Source: Microbacterium luteolum (GTDB taxonomy: Bacteria; Actinomycetota; Actinomycetes; Actinomycetales; Microbacteriaceae). Taken from it: a stretch of 64,000 bases of DNA. A program made the translations under genes and the position numbers. Shown here piece after piece: positions 43,445-53,040 of this stretch (position 1 is its first letter; each line of letters starts with the position of its first letter). The stretch covers positions 1,214,950-1,278,949 of the forward strand of contig NZ_BAAAUN010000001.1 of the NCBI RefSeq assembly GCF_039533965.1, written 5' to 3'. The notes under the pieces are model-generated. The model saw nothing but the letters and a program-made list of their open reading frames with translations, was not told the origin of the DNA and did no database searches.

Positions 43445-45088
43445 ATGGGGACCGTCGCCGACCTCATCGTCACCGGCTCCGTCATCCGGACCGCCGACAG
43501 GGACGATCCGCTCGTCGAAGCCTTCGCGGTCTGCGACGGACGTGTGCTCGCGGTCGGCTCCCTCGCCGATGTCGCACGACTGCGCGGACCGGAGACGCGG
43601 ATGCTGGACGTCGGGGAGGCGGCGGTCTATCCCGGTTTCGTCGATGTGCACAACCATCACGCGCTGGCCGGCCGCACCGACCTGTTCGAGCTGTCGCTGC
43701 CGCCGTCGCTGACCCTCGATGAGATCCTCGAGCGCGTGCGCGACAGGGCCGCGACGCTGCCAGCGGACGCCTGGATCGTCGGCGGCGCGGTGCCGACCAC
43801 GCTGCTGCCTTCGCTGGCGAACACGAAGTCGCGCCGACGACTCGATGACGCGTCCGGCGGGCGCCCGGTGATGCTCATGGAGGACTCACGACACAACCGC
43901 TGGGTGAACTCGCGCGCGCTCGAGCTCGCGGGCATCACCACGACGAGCATCCCGCCCTCCGGCGTGACCATGCTCGATCCCGACGACGGCGCGCCGACGG
44001 GCGTTCTTCTGGAGGCCGCGGGCATCCCGGTGCAGGAGGCCCACGACGCCGGCGGCGGGCTCTCGCCGCAGCAGCATGCGGACGCCTCGCGCCGCGGCGT
44101 CGAGCTGCTGAACTCCTTCGGCATCACGACCTTCCAGGACGCAGGTGTGTCGGTCGACATCCTCGACGCCCTCGCGACCCTCGACCGCGCGGGCGAACTG
44201 CACGCGTGGGTCGTGTCGTCGCTGCTCGTCAACGACGACATCTTCGGCGTCTCGCCGATCGGCACGACCCTCATCGAACGAGGCGAGGAGTTCCGCACGG
44301 CGCACCACCGCCCCGACTTCGTGAAGATCTTCCTCGACGGCGTGCCTCCGGCGCACACCGCGGCCTTCCTCGACCCGTATCCGGCGGACGCCGCGCACGG
44401 CGCGCACTTCCACGGCGAGACGACCATGACGTTCGACGAGCTCCACGGCTGGCTGCGCGCGGTCGCCGACAGAGGTCTCGGCGCGAAGGTCCACTGCACC
44501 GGCGACGGCTCCGCCCGGCTCGTGCTGGATGTCGCCGAGCGGCTGCGGGGCGAGGGCGTCACGACCCCGATCCAGATCGCGCACGGCCAGTTCCTCGCCG
44601 ACGCCGACATCCCGCGGCTGCAGGCCCTGGACGTGTCGGCCGACATCTCGCCGTTCATCTGGTTCCCCGGCGTCATCCCCCATGCGCTCGCCGATGTGCT
44701 CGGCGAGCGGGCGGAGCACTCGCAGCCGAACCGCGCCCTGATCGACTCGGGGGCACTGGTCGCCGGCGGGTCGGACTGGCCGGTGAGCGAGTCCCCGAAC
44801 ACCCTGGAGGGGCTGCAGGGCCTGGTGACGCGAGCCGACCCGCTCGGGCGCGCACCCGGCGTGCTCTGGCCGGAGCAGGCCATCTCCGCCGAGGAAGCGC
44901 TCGAGGTCTTCACGATCAACGCCGCGACGGCCATGGGCCTCGGTGCGGAGACCGGCTCTCTGACGCCCGGCAAGTCCGCGGACTTCGTCGTGCTGGCACG
45001 AGACGCGATCGCCGGCCCCCCGGAGGAGATCGTGCGCACGCCCGTCATCTCGACGTGGTTCGCCGGCCGCGAGGTGTACTCCGCCTGA
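43445..45088 (+). CDS. Amidohydrolase family 3 (YtcJ-like), second copy
   Basis: 547-residue metal-dependent hydrolase. Landmarks in order are HNHH in [12 protein letters not shown], the metal-site Lys/Asp stretch [11 protein letters not shown], His in VHCTGD, His in IAHGQF, Asp in [12 protein letters not shown] and the closing sandwich [12 protein letters not shown]. It is about 100 residues longer than the relative at 4250 because of an insertion around residues 110-200, typical of YtcJ-type enzymes. It ends the permease / MoaF / amidohydrolase run and is followed by a strong terminator. An N-formyl or N-acyl amine could be its substrate (inference only). Confidence 0.82.
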   Translation: MGTVADLIVTGSVIRTADRDDPLVEAFAVCDGRVLAVGSLADVARLRGPETRMLDVGEAAVYPGFVDVHNHHALAGRTDLFELSLPPSLTLDEILERVRDRAATLPADAWIVGGAVPTTLLPSLANTKSRRRLDDASGGRPVMLMEDSRHNRWVNSRALELAGITTTSIPPSGVTMLDPDDGAPTGVLLEAAGIPVQEAHDAGGGLSPQQHADASRRGVELLNSFGITTFQDAGVSVDILDALATLDRAGELHAWVVSSLLVNDDIFGVSPIGTTLIERGEEFRTAHHRPDFVKIFLDGVPPAHTAAFLDPYPADAAHGAHFHGETTMTFDELHGWLRAVADRGLGAKVHCTGDGSARLVLDVAERLRGEGVTTPIQIAHGQFLADADIPRLQALDVSADISPFIWFPGVIPHALADVLGERAEHSQPNRALIDSGALVAGGSDWPVSESPNTLEGLQGLVTRADPLGRAPGVLWPEQAISAEEALEVFTINAATAMGLGAETGSLTPGKSADFVVLARDAIAGPPEEIVRTPVISTWFAGREVYSA

Positions 45089-45106
45089 CGCGGGGCCCCT
45101 GGACGC

Positions 45107-45145
45107 CGAAACCCCCACCCGCTGTCATCGCGGGTGGGGGTTTCG
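45107..45145. terminator. Strong bidirectional terminator
   Basis: CGAAACCCCCACCCGC (45107-45122) and its exact complement (45130-45145) make a 16-bp stem with a 7-base loop. A-rich and T-rich stem ends give a U-run on both strands. It lies between the convergent amidohydrolase and GMC genes. Confidence 0.9.
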
Positions 45146-45167
45146 AGTCGGAAGGGGCTCGGCGGTT

Positions 45168-46631
45168 TCAGTCCGCGAGCGCGAACTCCGCCCCGCGCTC
45201 GCCGATCATCGCGGCGGGCGCGTTGGTGTTGCCGGTCGGGACCGTGGGCATCACGGACGCGTCGATCACCCGCAGCCCCTCGATCCCGTGCACCCGCAGT
45301 CGTGGATCGACCACGGCAGCGGCATCCGTCCCCATCCGGCACGTGCCGACCTGGTGGTGATAGGTGATGGCGGTGCGACGCACCCAGTCGTCGACGTCGG
45401 CGTCCGACACCTCGGGACCGGGATAGACCTCGACCGCACCCCACTCCTCGGCGAGGGCCGGCTGCGCGCCGATGCGGCGGCATTGGCGCACGGATGCCGC
45501 GAGCGAGGCGACATCGCGTTCGTCGGCCAGCGCGGCCAGATCGATGTCGGGCTGGTCGGCCAGACCAGGGCCGCTGAGCGTCAGCGCACCACGACTGTGC
45601 GGGGTCACGAGCCCGGCCATGAGCGTGAAGCCGTCGTCGCCTCGCGGCTCGAGCTCGCCCCACATCGGGACCGAGAAATGGATCGGCTGCGTGTCGGGCT
45701 CCGCCAGATCGTCGCGGCTGCGCCAGAAGAGATGCGTCTGCGTCACCGAGACCCCGGTCTGCGGCGGACCCACCGGGCGCGCGGTCGTGAAGATCACCGG
45801 CGAGAGGAGGTGGTCGTGCAGGTTCTTGCCGACCCCCGGCGAATCCTGCACGACCGGGATCCCCAGGGCCTCGAGCTCCGCCGCGGGGCCGATGCCCGAT
45901 CGCAGCAGGATCGTCGGCGATCCGATGGCGCCGGCCGAGAGGATGACCTCGTCGGCGAGCACCTCCTCGGAATCGGACCCCTCCCCCAGCCGGACCCCCC
46001 GCGCCCGGCCGTCCTCGATGATCACCGAGTGGACCTCTCGTCCGGTGATGATCGTCAGCTTCTCGGCGATCGGCTGCGCGTACGTCGTCCAGGTGTTCAC
46101 CCTGCGGCCGTCGCGGATCGTGACCTGCTGCTGGGAGACCCCGTCGAGGACGCCGCCGTTGTAGTTCGGATTGTGCGGCAGCCCCTCCTCCACGGCGGCG
46201 GCGATGATCGACGCCTGGATCGGCGAGAGCGCATAGTCGTCGCTCACGTAGAGCAGGTCGTGCTCGATCGCGTCGTACACGGGTTCGACCTCGGACCAGC
46301 CCCAGCCGGTCGCACCGGCGCGTTCCCATCCGTCGTAGTCGGGTGCGGCGCCGCGCACCCAGATCATGGCGTTGAGGGCGTGCGATCCTCCGGTCACCTT
46401 GCCCCGGGGCAAGTGCAGCCGACGGCCGGCCGCGTGCGCCTGCGGCACGGTGAAGTAGTCCCAGTCCTCTGCGGAGTGCCACAGCTCTCCTGCGCGCGAG
46501 GGATCGTGGATGGCCGGATTGGTGTCGTACCCGCCCGCTTCGATGAGGGTCACCGCGACGCCGGCATCCGCCAGTCTCCGCGCGACGATGGCCCCCGACG
46601 TCCCCGCTCCGACGACGATCGCAGAGCGCAT
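45168..46631 (-). CDS. GMC-family FAD oxidoreductase (choline dehydrogenase-like)
   Basis: 487-residue flavoprotein. The FAD dinucleotide motif [12 protein letters not shown] is at the N-terminus, with [14 protein letters not shown] as GMC signature 1 and [15 protein letters not shown] as signature 2. The catalytic His lies in [11 protein letters not shown] and the second catalytic His position is Asn in PTGNTNAP, as in many dehydrogenases. It oxidises a primary alcohol to an aldehyde. It is preceded by an aldehyde dehydrogenase gene with a 3-base gap, so an alcohol-aldehyde-acid sequence is likely. Choline itself is possible but not shown. Confidence 0.87.
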   Translation of the reverse strand: MRSAIVVGAGTSGAIVARRLADAGVAVTLIEAGGYDTNPAIHDPSRAGELWHSAEDWDYFTVPQAHAAGRRLHLPRGKVTGGSHALNAMIWVRGAAPDYDGWERAGATGWGWSEVEPVYDAIEHDLLYVSDDYALSPIQASIIAAAVEEGLPHNPNYNGGVLDGVSQQQVTIRDGRRVNTWTTYAQPIAEKLTIITGREVHSVIIEDGRARGVRLGEGSDSEEVLADEVILSAGAIGSPTILLRSGIGPAAELEALGIPVVQDSPGVGKNLHDHLLSPVIFTTARPVGPPQTGVSVTQTHLFWRSRDDLAEPDTQPIHFSVPMWGELEPRGDDGFTLMAGLVTPHSRGALTLSGPGLADQPDIDLAALADERDVASLAASVRQCRRIGAQPALAEEWGAVEVYPGPEVSDADVDDWVRRTAITYHHQVGTCRMGTDAAAVVDPRLRVHGIEGLRVIDASVMPTVPTGNTNAPAAMIGERGAEFALAD

Positions 46632-46634
46632 GGT

Positions 46635-48071
46635 TCAGCCCTTCCGACCGGGGCCGGACACGACCTGCGTCACGGCCACCGACTTGAGCCCTTCGACGCC
46701 GAACTCGAGGCCGTAGCCCGAGCTCTTCACCCCGCCGAACGGGACCATCGGATGCAGCCCGCCGTGCGAGTTGACCCACACGGTTCCCGCCTGCATGCGC
46801 GTGGCGGCCTCCCGCGCCGCCGCCGGATCGCTCGACCAGACCGAGGCGCCGAGTCCCACATCGACCGCGTTCGCCCAGGCGAAGGCCTCGTCGACGTCGG
46901 AGTACCGGATCACCGGGAGTGCCGGGCCGAACTGCTCCTCCTGCACGAGCGAGGCGTCGTTGGCGATGTCGGCGACGATCGTCGGGCGGTAGAACAGTTC
47001 CCCCAGCTCCGGCGCGGGCTCGCCGCCGGCGACGATGCGCGCGCCGCGGCTCTTCGCGTCGTCGACCAGCCGGGTGACGATGTCGAACTGTGCGCGGTTC
47101 TGCAGGGGTCCGAGGACGTTGGCCTCGTCGAGGCCGTTCCCCATCGGAACGGATGCCGCGATCTCGGCGAGCGCATCGACGACATCGTCGTAGACGGAGT
47201 CGTGCACGTAGAGGCGCTTCATCGCGGCGCAGGTCTGACCGGTGTTGATGAAGGCGCCCCAGAACAGGTCCTGGGCGATGGCGGCGGCATCCGTCCCCGG
47301 GAGCACGATGCCGGCGTCGTTGCCGCCCAGTTCGAGGGTGAGACGGGCGAGGTTGCCTGCGGAGCTCTCGATGATGCGTCGTCCGGTCGCGGTCGATCCG
47401 GTGAACATGATCTTGGCGACGTCCGGGTGCGACGCGAGCCGCGCGCCCACCTCGCGGTCTCCGGAGATGCCGATCAGCACATCGGCGGGAAGCACCTCGT
47501 TCATGACGGCGAGCATCGCGAGCACGCTGAGGGGCGTGTACTCGCTCGGCTTCGCGACGACGGTGTTCCCCATCCGGAGCGAGGGCCCGATCTGCCAGAT
47601 GGTGATCATCAGGGGCCAGTTCCACGGACCGATCGCGCCCACCACGCCGGCCGCCTTGTAGATGAGCTCGGCGTGGAGCGTCTCGTCGTCGACCAGCACC
47701 TGCGGCTCGATCGCGATGCTCGCGTTGGTGCGCAGCCAGGCCGAGCAGGCGCCCAGCTCGAATCGGGCGTTCGGGCCGTTGAGGGGTTTGCCCTGCTCGC
47801 GCGAGAGCAGATGGGCCAGCGCCTCGGCGTTCGCGTCGATCGCATCGGCGGCCGCGAGCAGCAGCTCGCTGCGCTTCGCGTGGCCGAGCGCCTCCCATGC
47901 CGGCTGCGCGGCGTGGGCCCGCGCGACCGCGTCGTCGAGGTCGGCGACGGCGTGCACCGGCGCGCGGCCGATGACTTCACGGGTCGCCGCATCGGGGATG
48001 TCCCGGCCTGCGCCCTCCGGCGCCTGGATGCGGTCGAGCAGCGCGGCGGCGGCTGCGGCGGATTCGGACAT
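46635..48071 (-). CDS. NAD(P)-dependent aldehyde dehydrogenase
   Basis: 478-residue aldehyde dehydrogenase. Motifs: GPWNWPL at the Asn-169 region, FTGSTATGR for the cofactor loop, catalytic Glu in LELGGND and catalytic Cys in NTGQTCAAMKR. The start at 48071 has GGAG seven bases upstream; a longer start is less likely. It probably handles the product of the adjacent GMC oxidoreductase, or the aldehyde from the copper amine oxidase. The TetR gene 132 bases upstream, on the same strand, is the likely regulator. Confidence 0.87.
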   Translation of the reverse strand: MSESAAAAAALLDRIQAPEGAGRDIPDAATREVIGRAPVHAVADLDDAVARAHAAQPAWEALGHAKRSELLLAAADAIDANAEALAHLLSREQGKPLNGPNARFELGACSAWLRTNASIAIEPQVLVDDETLHAELIYKAAGVVGAIGPWNWPLMITIWQIGPSLRMGNTVVAKPSEYTPLSVLAMLAVMNEVLPADVLIGISGDREVGARLASHPDVAKIMFTGSTATGRRIIESSAGNLARLTLELGGNDAGIVLPGTDAAAIAQDLFWGAFINTGQTCAAMKRLYVHDSVYDDVVDALAEIAASVPMGNGLDEANVLGPLQNRAQFDIVTRLVDDAKSRGARIVAGGEPAPELGELFYRPTIVADIANDASLVQEEQFGPALPVIRYSDVDEAFAWANAVDVGLGASVWSSDPAAAREAATRMQAGTVWVNSHGGLHPMVPFGGVKSSGYGLEFGVEGLKSVAVTQVVSGPGRKG

Positions 48072-48203
48072 CGGTGACTCTCCTTCGAGCAGGACGGTGC
48101 CGGCATCGGGGAGGCCGGTCGTCATCTCATTGTCGGATGCCGTCCGGCACGGCACTTGTCCGGGAGCGCGTCGTAGATGTCCGAGTGCGAAGGATGCCGC
48201 GGC

Positions 48204-48806
48204 TCAGCGCGTGCGCAGACCGTCGAGCGCTACGGTCAGCACGTCTCCCGCGAGCGCGTCGGCGTCCTCGGCTCCGCCGGGGCGGTACCACTCGACGAGC
48301 GAGTTGACCATGCCGAAGAGCAGTCGTGTCGCGACCGAGGCGTCGACATCCGCTCGGACGGCGCCCTCCCGCTGGGCGGCGCGCACGATGCCCGTGACCT
48401 CCTGGTCGAAGGCGCGGCGTCGTTCGAGCGCCCGGCGTTCCACATCGCTGTTGCCGCGGACGCGCAGCAGCAGGGTCACCGACGGGAGGTGCGCGGCGAG
48501 CACACGGACGGCACCCTGGAGCACGGCCGCCAGGCGCTCGCTCGGGACGACCGTCCGCGTATCGGCGAGCACGCCTTCGAGGCCGTCCAGCGCTTCGCCG
48601 AGTGCCGTCTCGAGGATCTCCTCCTTCGAGGAGAAGTGGTGATAGAGAGCGGCCTTCGACAATCCGAGTCGGGTGGCGAGTGCAGCGACCGACGTGGCGT
48701 CGTAGCCAGATTCGTTGAAGACGGCGACAGACGCGTCGAGCAGGCCGCGTCGGTCGTATCCCGGACGGCCGCGCCGAGCCGGTTCGGTCGCGCCACTCTG
48801 ACTCAT
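48204..48806 (-). CDS. TetR-family regulator
   Basis: 200-residue TetR protein. Its helix-turn-helix is SVAALATRLGLSKAALYHHFSSKEEIL, close to KstR2/PaaR-like acyl-CoA-responsive regulators, and the C-terminal half matches the TetR_C group with MVNSLVEWYRPGG. It lies upstream of the ALDH-GMC pair in the same direction and next to the Lrp-controlled operon; either could be its target. A variant -10 (CAGACT, six bases, ATG) suggests a leaderless start. Confidence 0.83.
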   Translation of the reverse strand: MSQSGATEPARRGRPGYDRRGLLDASVAVFNESGYDATSVAALATRLGLSKAALYHHFSSKEEILETALGEALDGLEGVLADTRTVVPSERLAAVLQGAVRVLAAHLPSVTLLLRVRGNSDVERRALERRRAFDQEVTGIVRAAQREGAVRADVDASVATRLLFGMVNSLVEWYRPGGAEDADALAGDVLTVALDGLRTR

Positions 48807-48833
48807 CCCGTCAGTCTGGCAGGTTCGCCCGCT

Positions 48834-48894
48834 GTTCCCGTGGCGGCTGCGGCGGGTTCTGCGGCCTTCGACCCGCAGGAAGTGCCACGGGAAC
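48834..48894 (-). terminator. Nested hairpin between Lrp and TetR genes
   Basis: GTTCCCGTGGC (48834-48844) pairs perfectly with 48884-48894 across a 39-base loop that itself holds CTGCGG (48859-48864) paired with CCGCAG (48873-48878). It begins eight bases after the Lrp gene stop on the minus strand, so it probably terminates that gene. Confidence 0.5.
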
Positions 48895-48901
48895 GAGAGG
48901 G

Positions 48902-49339
48902 TCAGCTCGGCCCGAAGTCCTCGAAGATCAGCGTCGTCCTCGTCGAGCGGATCGACGGGATCGCCTGGATGTCCTCCAGCACGATGCGACGGAGATCCCG
49001 CGCATCGTTGGCCCGCACGAGCAGGATGACGTCGAAGTCGCCGCCGACCAGCGCCATGTGCTCGATCTCGGGAATCGCGCGCAGGCGGTCGCGCACGTCC
49101 TGCCAGGTCGCCTGCTCGATCGCCAGCGTGACGTACGCGCTGGCGTGATGTCCCAGCAGCACCGGATCGGTGCGCACCGAGTAGCCGGTGATGACGCCGG
49201 CATCCGTGAGCCGCTTGATGCGCGCGTGGGCACCGGCGCGCGAGATGTGCACGGCCTCGGCGATCGCCGTCATCGACGACCGGGCATCCCGGCGGAGCTC
49301 ACCGAGGATCGCATGGTCGATGTCATCCAGCACGGTCAT
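48902..49339 (-). CDS. Lrp/AsnC-family regulator
   Basis: 145-residue Lrp/AsnC regulator. The helix-turn-helix (residues about 5-50) includes MTAIAEAVHISRAGAHARIKRL; the RAM ligand domain follows with VGGDFDVILLVRA. Such proteins sense amino acids. It is divergent from the 2-oxoacid dehydrogenase operon, which mirrors BkdR-bkd arrangements in other bacteria. The ATG at 49339 follows AAGGGG; an upstream in-frame start adds 21 unrelated residues. An aromatic or branched-chain amino acid effector is inferred. Confidence 0.87.
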   Translation of the reverse strand: MTVLDDIDHAILGELRRDARSSMTAIAEAVHISRAGAHARIKRLTDAGVITGYSVRTDPVLLGHHASAYVTLAIEQATWQDVRDRLRAIPEIEHMALVGGDFDVILLVRANDARDLRRIVLEDIQAIPSIRSTRTTLIFEDFGPS

Positions 49340-49350
49340 GGGAACCCCTT

Positions 49351-49394
49351 CGTTCGTCCATCGAATTCTGACACTTCGAACGCAGAAACGGCAA
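49351..49394 (-). promoter_or_regulatory. Possible Lrp promoter and operator region
   Basis: On the minus strand TTGCCG (49394-49389) and CAGAAT (49370-49365) are 18 bases apart. CGTTCG (49351-49356) and CGAACG (49377-49382) form inverted arms around the -10, fitting an autoregulatory Lrp site. It is inferred from symmetry only. Confidence 0.35.
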
Positions 49395-49490
49395 TCTGCC
49401 ACGCTTCGTCCAGCATCTGCTGCAATCTCTTGGACGACTGACTCCTGAGAGGCATGCTGGGCTCATCGAGTTCGGCAAGGAGGGCGAACG

Positions 49491-50591
49491 ATGCAGCACA
49501 CCGACATGCTCCCGCGCGACACCGCGGTGCAGTTGATCGACCAGAACGGCGCTCCCGTCGCCGACGAGCAGTATGCGCTCCCCGAGGCGGACGTCCTGCT
49601 GCAGGCCTACCGCGGCCTGGTCGAGGGACGACGGATCAATGATCAGGCGGGCGCCCTCGTGCGCCAGGGCCGCCTCGCGGTCTATCCGTCGTCGCACGGC
49701 CAGGAGGCCTGCCAGGTGGGCGCGTCCATGGTTCTCGGCGACGCCGACTGGCTGTTCCCGACCTATCGCGACTCGGTCGCCGTCATCGCCCGTGGAGTCG
49801 AGCCCGCCGACGCGCTGGTCCTCCTCAAGGGCGACTGGCACTCCGGCTACGACGTGCGCGCACACCGGGTCGCACCGCAGACGACGCCCCTCGCGACGCA
49901 GCTCCTGCACGCGGTCGGCTTCGCGCAGGCCGCGAAGCACCGCGGGGAGGACACGGTCGTCCTCGCCCTCTGCGGCGACGGCGCGACGAGCGAGGGCGAC
50001 TTCCACGAGGCGATGAACTTCGCCGCCGTGTTCCATGTCCCGGTCGTCTTCTTCGTGCAGAACAACGAGTTCGCGATCTCGGTGCCGTTGTCCCGCCAGA
50101 CCGCCGCCCCCTCCCTCGCGCACAAGGCGATCGGATACGGAATGCCAGGGCAGCGGGTCGACGGCAACGACGTCGCCGCGGTCCTCGCCGTGCTCGGCGA
50201 GGCGATCTCCCGGGCACGCGACGGCGGCGGCCCCTCGCTCATCGAAGCGCACACGTATCGGATGCAGGCGCACACCAACGCCGACGACGACACCCGCTAC
50301 CGCGAGCGCGCCGAGGTGCAGGAGTGGGTCGCGCGGGATCCCCTGCAGCGCCTGCGCACGCACCTCACGGCGACCGGCGCCCTCGACGCGGAGGCCGAGG
50401 AGCGGTTCGCGGCCGGCGCGGAGGAGATCGCCGCGGCCATGCGGGCTGCGCTGAACACGGACGCCGACCTCGATCCCGAAGACCTCTTCCGCTTCGTGAC
50501 CGAGACGCGCTCGTCGCAGCTCGAGGAGCAGTGGCAGCTGCTGCGCGACGAGATCGAACGCTCGCAGCTCGAGACGGAGGGCCACCGATGA
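49491..50591 (+). CDS. 2-oxoacid dehydrogenase E1 alpha subunit
   Basis: 366-residue thiamine-diphosphate subunit. The ThDP motif runs from GDGATSEGD (residues 162-170) to NN at 191-192. The N-terminal part contains YPSSHGQEA, and phosphorylation-loop-type residues near AHTNADDDTRY. It pairs with E1 beta for oxidative decarboxylation. E1 in two chains plus the divergent Lrp regulator fits the branched-chain or aryl-2-oxoacid complex, not the single-chain AceE used for pyruvate in actinobacteria. The ribosome-binding site AAGGAGG is strong. It is the first gene of an eight-gene overlapping operon. Confidence 0.9.
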   Translation: MQHTDMLPRDTAVQLIDQNGAPVADEQYALPEADVLLQAYRGLVEGRRINDQAGALVRQGRLAVYPSSHGQEACQVGASMVLGDADWLFPTYRDSVAVIARGVEPADALVLLKGDWHSGYDVRAHRVAPQTTPLATQLLHAVGFAQAAKHRGEDTVVLALCGDGATSEGDFHEAMNFAAVFHVPVVFFVQNNEFAISVPLSRQTAAPSLAHKAIGYGMPGQRVDGNDVAAVLAVLGEAISRARDGGGPSLIEAHTYRMQAHTNADDDTRYRERAEVQEWVARDPLQRLRTHLTATGALDAEAEERFAAGAEEIAAAMRAALNTDADLDPEDLFRFVTETRSSQLEEQWQLLRDEIERSQLETEGHR

Positions 50592-51616
50592 CCATCGCCC
50601 ATGACGACATGCGCACCGAGACCGCGGAGCGCCAGGTGACGACCATGAGCATGGCCGCCGCCCTCAACCGGGCTCTCGCCGACGCGATCGAATCCGACCA
50701 GGACGTGGTCGTGTTCGGCGAGGACGTCGGCGCTCTCGGTGGCGTCTTCCGCATCACCGACGGGCTCACCGCGCGCTACGGCGAGGACCGGTGCTTCGAC
50801 ACGCCTCTCGCGGAGTCCGGCATCGTCGGCACCGCCGTCGGCATGGCCATGAACGGCCTGCGTCCGGTGGTGGAGATGCAGTTCGACGCGTTCGCCCTTC
50901 CCGCCTTCGAGCAGGTCGTGAGCCACGTCGCGAAGCTCGGCAACCGCACACGCGGAGGAATGCGGATGCCGCTGGTCATCCGCGTCCCGTTCGGCGGCGG
51001 CATCGGCGGCGTGGAGCACCACTGCGACTCCTCGGAGGCGTACTACGCGCACACCCCGGGGCTCACCGTGGTGAGTCCCTCCACCCCGCAGGACGCCTAC
51101 TCCCTGCTGCGTGCGGCGATCGCCTCCCCCGACCCCGTGATCTTCCTCGAGCCGAAGAAGCTGTACTGGAGCAAGGGCGAGGTCGACACGTCGATCACGG
51201 CGGAGATCGGCACGGCGCGGATCGCACGGGAGGGCACCGACGTGACCCTGCTCGCGTACGGCGCCTCCGTGTCGCTCGCCCTCGAGGCCGCCGAGGTCGC
51301 CGCCGCGGAGGGCCGGAGCGTGCAGGTCGTGGACGTGCGCTCGCTCTCCCCGTTCGACGACGCGACGGTGACGGCCGCCGTGAAGTCGACCGGGCGGGCC
51401 GTGGTCATCGCCGAGGCTCCCGGATACGCCTCCGTCGCCTCGGAGATCCAGGCCCGCGTCTTCGAGCGGTGCTTCGAGTTCCTCGAGGCGCCCGTGCGCC
51501 GGGTCACCGGCTTCGATGTGCCCTACGCGCCGCCGAAGCTCGAGCACTGGTACCTGCCCGACGTCGACCGGGTTCTCGACGCGATCGACACGCTGCACTG
51601 GGACGAGGACGTATGA
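50588..51616 (+). CDS. 2-oxoacid dehydrogenase E1 beta subunit
   Basis: 342-residue transketolase-type beta subunit. It has the ATMSMAAALNRAL start, VVVFGEDVGALGGVFRIT, the FDTPLAESGIVGTAVGMA region that contacts the cofactor, and the C-terminal transketolase domain (YGASVSLALEAA). The start overlaps the E1 alpha stop by four bases. Neighbours are E1 alpha and E2; E3 (lipoamide dehydrogenase) is not in the window and must be shared from elsewhere. Confidence 0.91.
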   Translation: MTIAHDDMRTETAERQVTTMSMAAALNRALADAIESDQDVVVFGEDVGALGGVFRITDGLTARYGEDRCFDTPLAESGIVGTAVGMAMNGLRPVVEMQFDAFALPAFEQVVSHVAKLGNRTRGGMRMPLVIRVPFGGGIGGVEHHCDSSEAYYAHTPGLTVVSPSTPQDAYSLLRAAIASPDPVIFLEPKKLYWSKGEVDTSITAEIGTARIAREGTDVTLLAYGASVSLALEAAEVAAAEGRSVQVVDVRSLSPFDDATVTAAVKSTGRAVVIAEAPGYASVASEIQARVFERCFEFLEAPVRRVTGFDVPYAPPKLEHWYLPDVDRVLDAIDTLHWDEDV

Positions 51617-53040
51617 GCACCGACCTGAAGAACGGCACCGCGCAGGTCTTCCGTCTCCCCGACCTCGGCGAGGGACTGACCGAGGCCGGACTCGTGCAGT
51701 GGCTCGTCGCGGTCGGCGACACGATCGTCACGGACCAGCCCATCGCCGAGGTCGAGACCGCCAAGAGCGTCGTCGAGCTGCCCTCGCCGTTCGCGGGCGT
51801 CGTGGTCGCGCTGCACGGTGAGGCGGGTGACACGATCGACGTCGGAGCCCCTGTCCTCGAGGTCGCGGGAGCCCCGCAGAACCCGGAGTCGGATGCCGCG
51901 CCCGGCGCCGCCGTGGAGCAGGAGGCCTACCGCGAGGAGGAGCGCGCCGGCTCCGGCAACGTGCTCATCGGCTACGGCACCACGGAGCGCGCCGGATCCG
52001 GCCGTCGTCGCCGCCCCGCCGCTGCGCGTGCGAAGACTCCCGCAGATCTCCGAGAGCCCTCCGCTTCTCGGACCGTCCCCGCGGAATCATCCGAGAAGCC
52101 GACGATCGTCCGAGAGACGGATGCCGCGCCACGCCGCCCCGTGGCGGTGCGCTCTCCGCTCGTGCGGCGCCTCGCGCGCGATCTCGGCCTCGACGTGCAC
52201 ACCATCGTCGCGACCGGACCAGACGGCGCCGTGACGCGCGCCGATGTGCTCCGTTCCGCGGTGGACAACGCCGTGGACGGCGCGGCCGCGCATCATCGCG
52301 AGACGAGCAGTGCCGCGGTCGGCAGCGAGGAGACCGTCGACGGCCTCGGCGTCCGGGCGCGGGAGCGGATGTCGCCGTTGCGGAAGGCCGTCAGCGCCAA
52401 GCTCAGCCGCAGCAGGGCCGAGATTCCGGAGGCGACGGTCTGGGTCGACGTCGACGCCACCGCCCTCTGGGACCTTCGCGCGCAGATGGCGCCCGAGGGC
52501 GGCAGGGCACCGTCGGTCACCGCCCTCCTCGCCCGCTTCGTGCTCCTCGCCCTCGAGGACCACCCCATCCTCGCGTCGCGTCTCAGCGAGGACGCCGGCG
52601 AGCTGATCTCCTTCGACGGGGTGAACCTCGGCGTCGCGGCAGACACCGATCGCGGGCTGATGGTCCCGGTGATCCCCGGCGCTCACAGCCTCACGGTCGA
52701 GCAGCTCGACGTGGCGCTGCGCGAGCTCGCCACATCGGCGAGGGCCGGATCGCTGCCGCCGGAGCGACTGCGCGGATCGACGTTCACCCTCAACAACTAC
52801 GGCGGGCTGGGAGTCGACGGCTCGGCGGCGATCATCAACCACCCCGATGTCGCCATCCTCGGCATCGGCCGCATCATCGAGCGCCCCTGGGTCGTGGACG
52901 GCGAGATCGTGGTGCGGCGCATCGCCCAGCTGTCGCTCGTGTTCGATCACCGCGTCTGCGACGGCGGGTACGCAGCCGGCTTCCTCCGACGCGTGACCGA
53001 GCTTATCGAGCATCCGCTGCGCGCCTTCGGGAGGGTCTGA
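51613..53040 (+). CDS. 2-oxoacid dehydrogenase E2 (lipoyl acyltransferase)
   Basis: 475-residue acyltransferase. A single lipoyl domain (residues about 10-85) has the lipoyl lysine at Lys51 in VETAKSVVE. After an Ala/Arg/Glu-rich linker comes the peripheral-subunit-binding domain (about 178-212, VRSPLVRRLARDLGL), then the catalytic domain with DHRVCDGG at about 440. It transfers the acyl group to CoA. It overlaps E1 beta by four bases and abuts the thiolase. The acyl chain (branched or aryl) cannot be read from sequence; the paa-type genes that follow suggest phenylacetyl-CoA as one product. Confidence 0.9.
   Translation: MSTDLKNGTAQVFRLPDLGEGLTEAGLVQWLVAVGDTIVTDQPIAEVETAKSVVELPSPFAGVVVALHGEAGDTIDVGAPVLEVAGAPQNPESDAAPGAAVEQEAYREEERAGSGNVLIGYGTTERAGSGRRRRPAAARAKTPADLREPSASRTVPAESSEKPTIVRETDAAPRRPVAVRSPLVRRLARDLGLDVHTIVATGPDGAVTRADVLRSAVDNAVDGAAAHHRETSSAAVGSEETVDGLGVRARERMSPLRKAVSAKLSRSRAEIPEATVWVDVDATALWDLRAQMAPEGGRAPSVTALLARFVLLALEDHPILASRLSEDAGELISFDGVNLGVAADTDRGLMVPVIPGAHSLTVEQLDVALRELATSARAGSLPPERLRGSTFTLNNYGGLGVDGSAAIINHPDVAILGIGRIIERPWVVDGEIVVRRIAQLSLVFDHRVCDGGYAAGFLRRVTELIEHPLRAFGRV

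Noticed and set aside
43657..47898. Very long minus-strand open frame of about 1400 codons
   Set aside because: It runs antisense through the amidohydrolase and out of frame through the GMC and aldehyde dehydrogenase genes. Its translation is Arg/Ala/Gly-rich and low in complexity, as expected of a GC-rich shadow frame.
49491..53040. Pyruvate dehydrogenase assignment for the E1/E2 genes
   Set aside because: Two-chain E1 could fit, but the divergent Lrp gene and the acyl-CoA/paa genes downstream fit a branched-chain or aryl-2-oxoacid complex better. No E3 is present to help decide.
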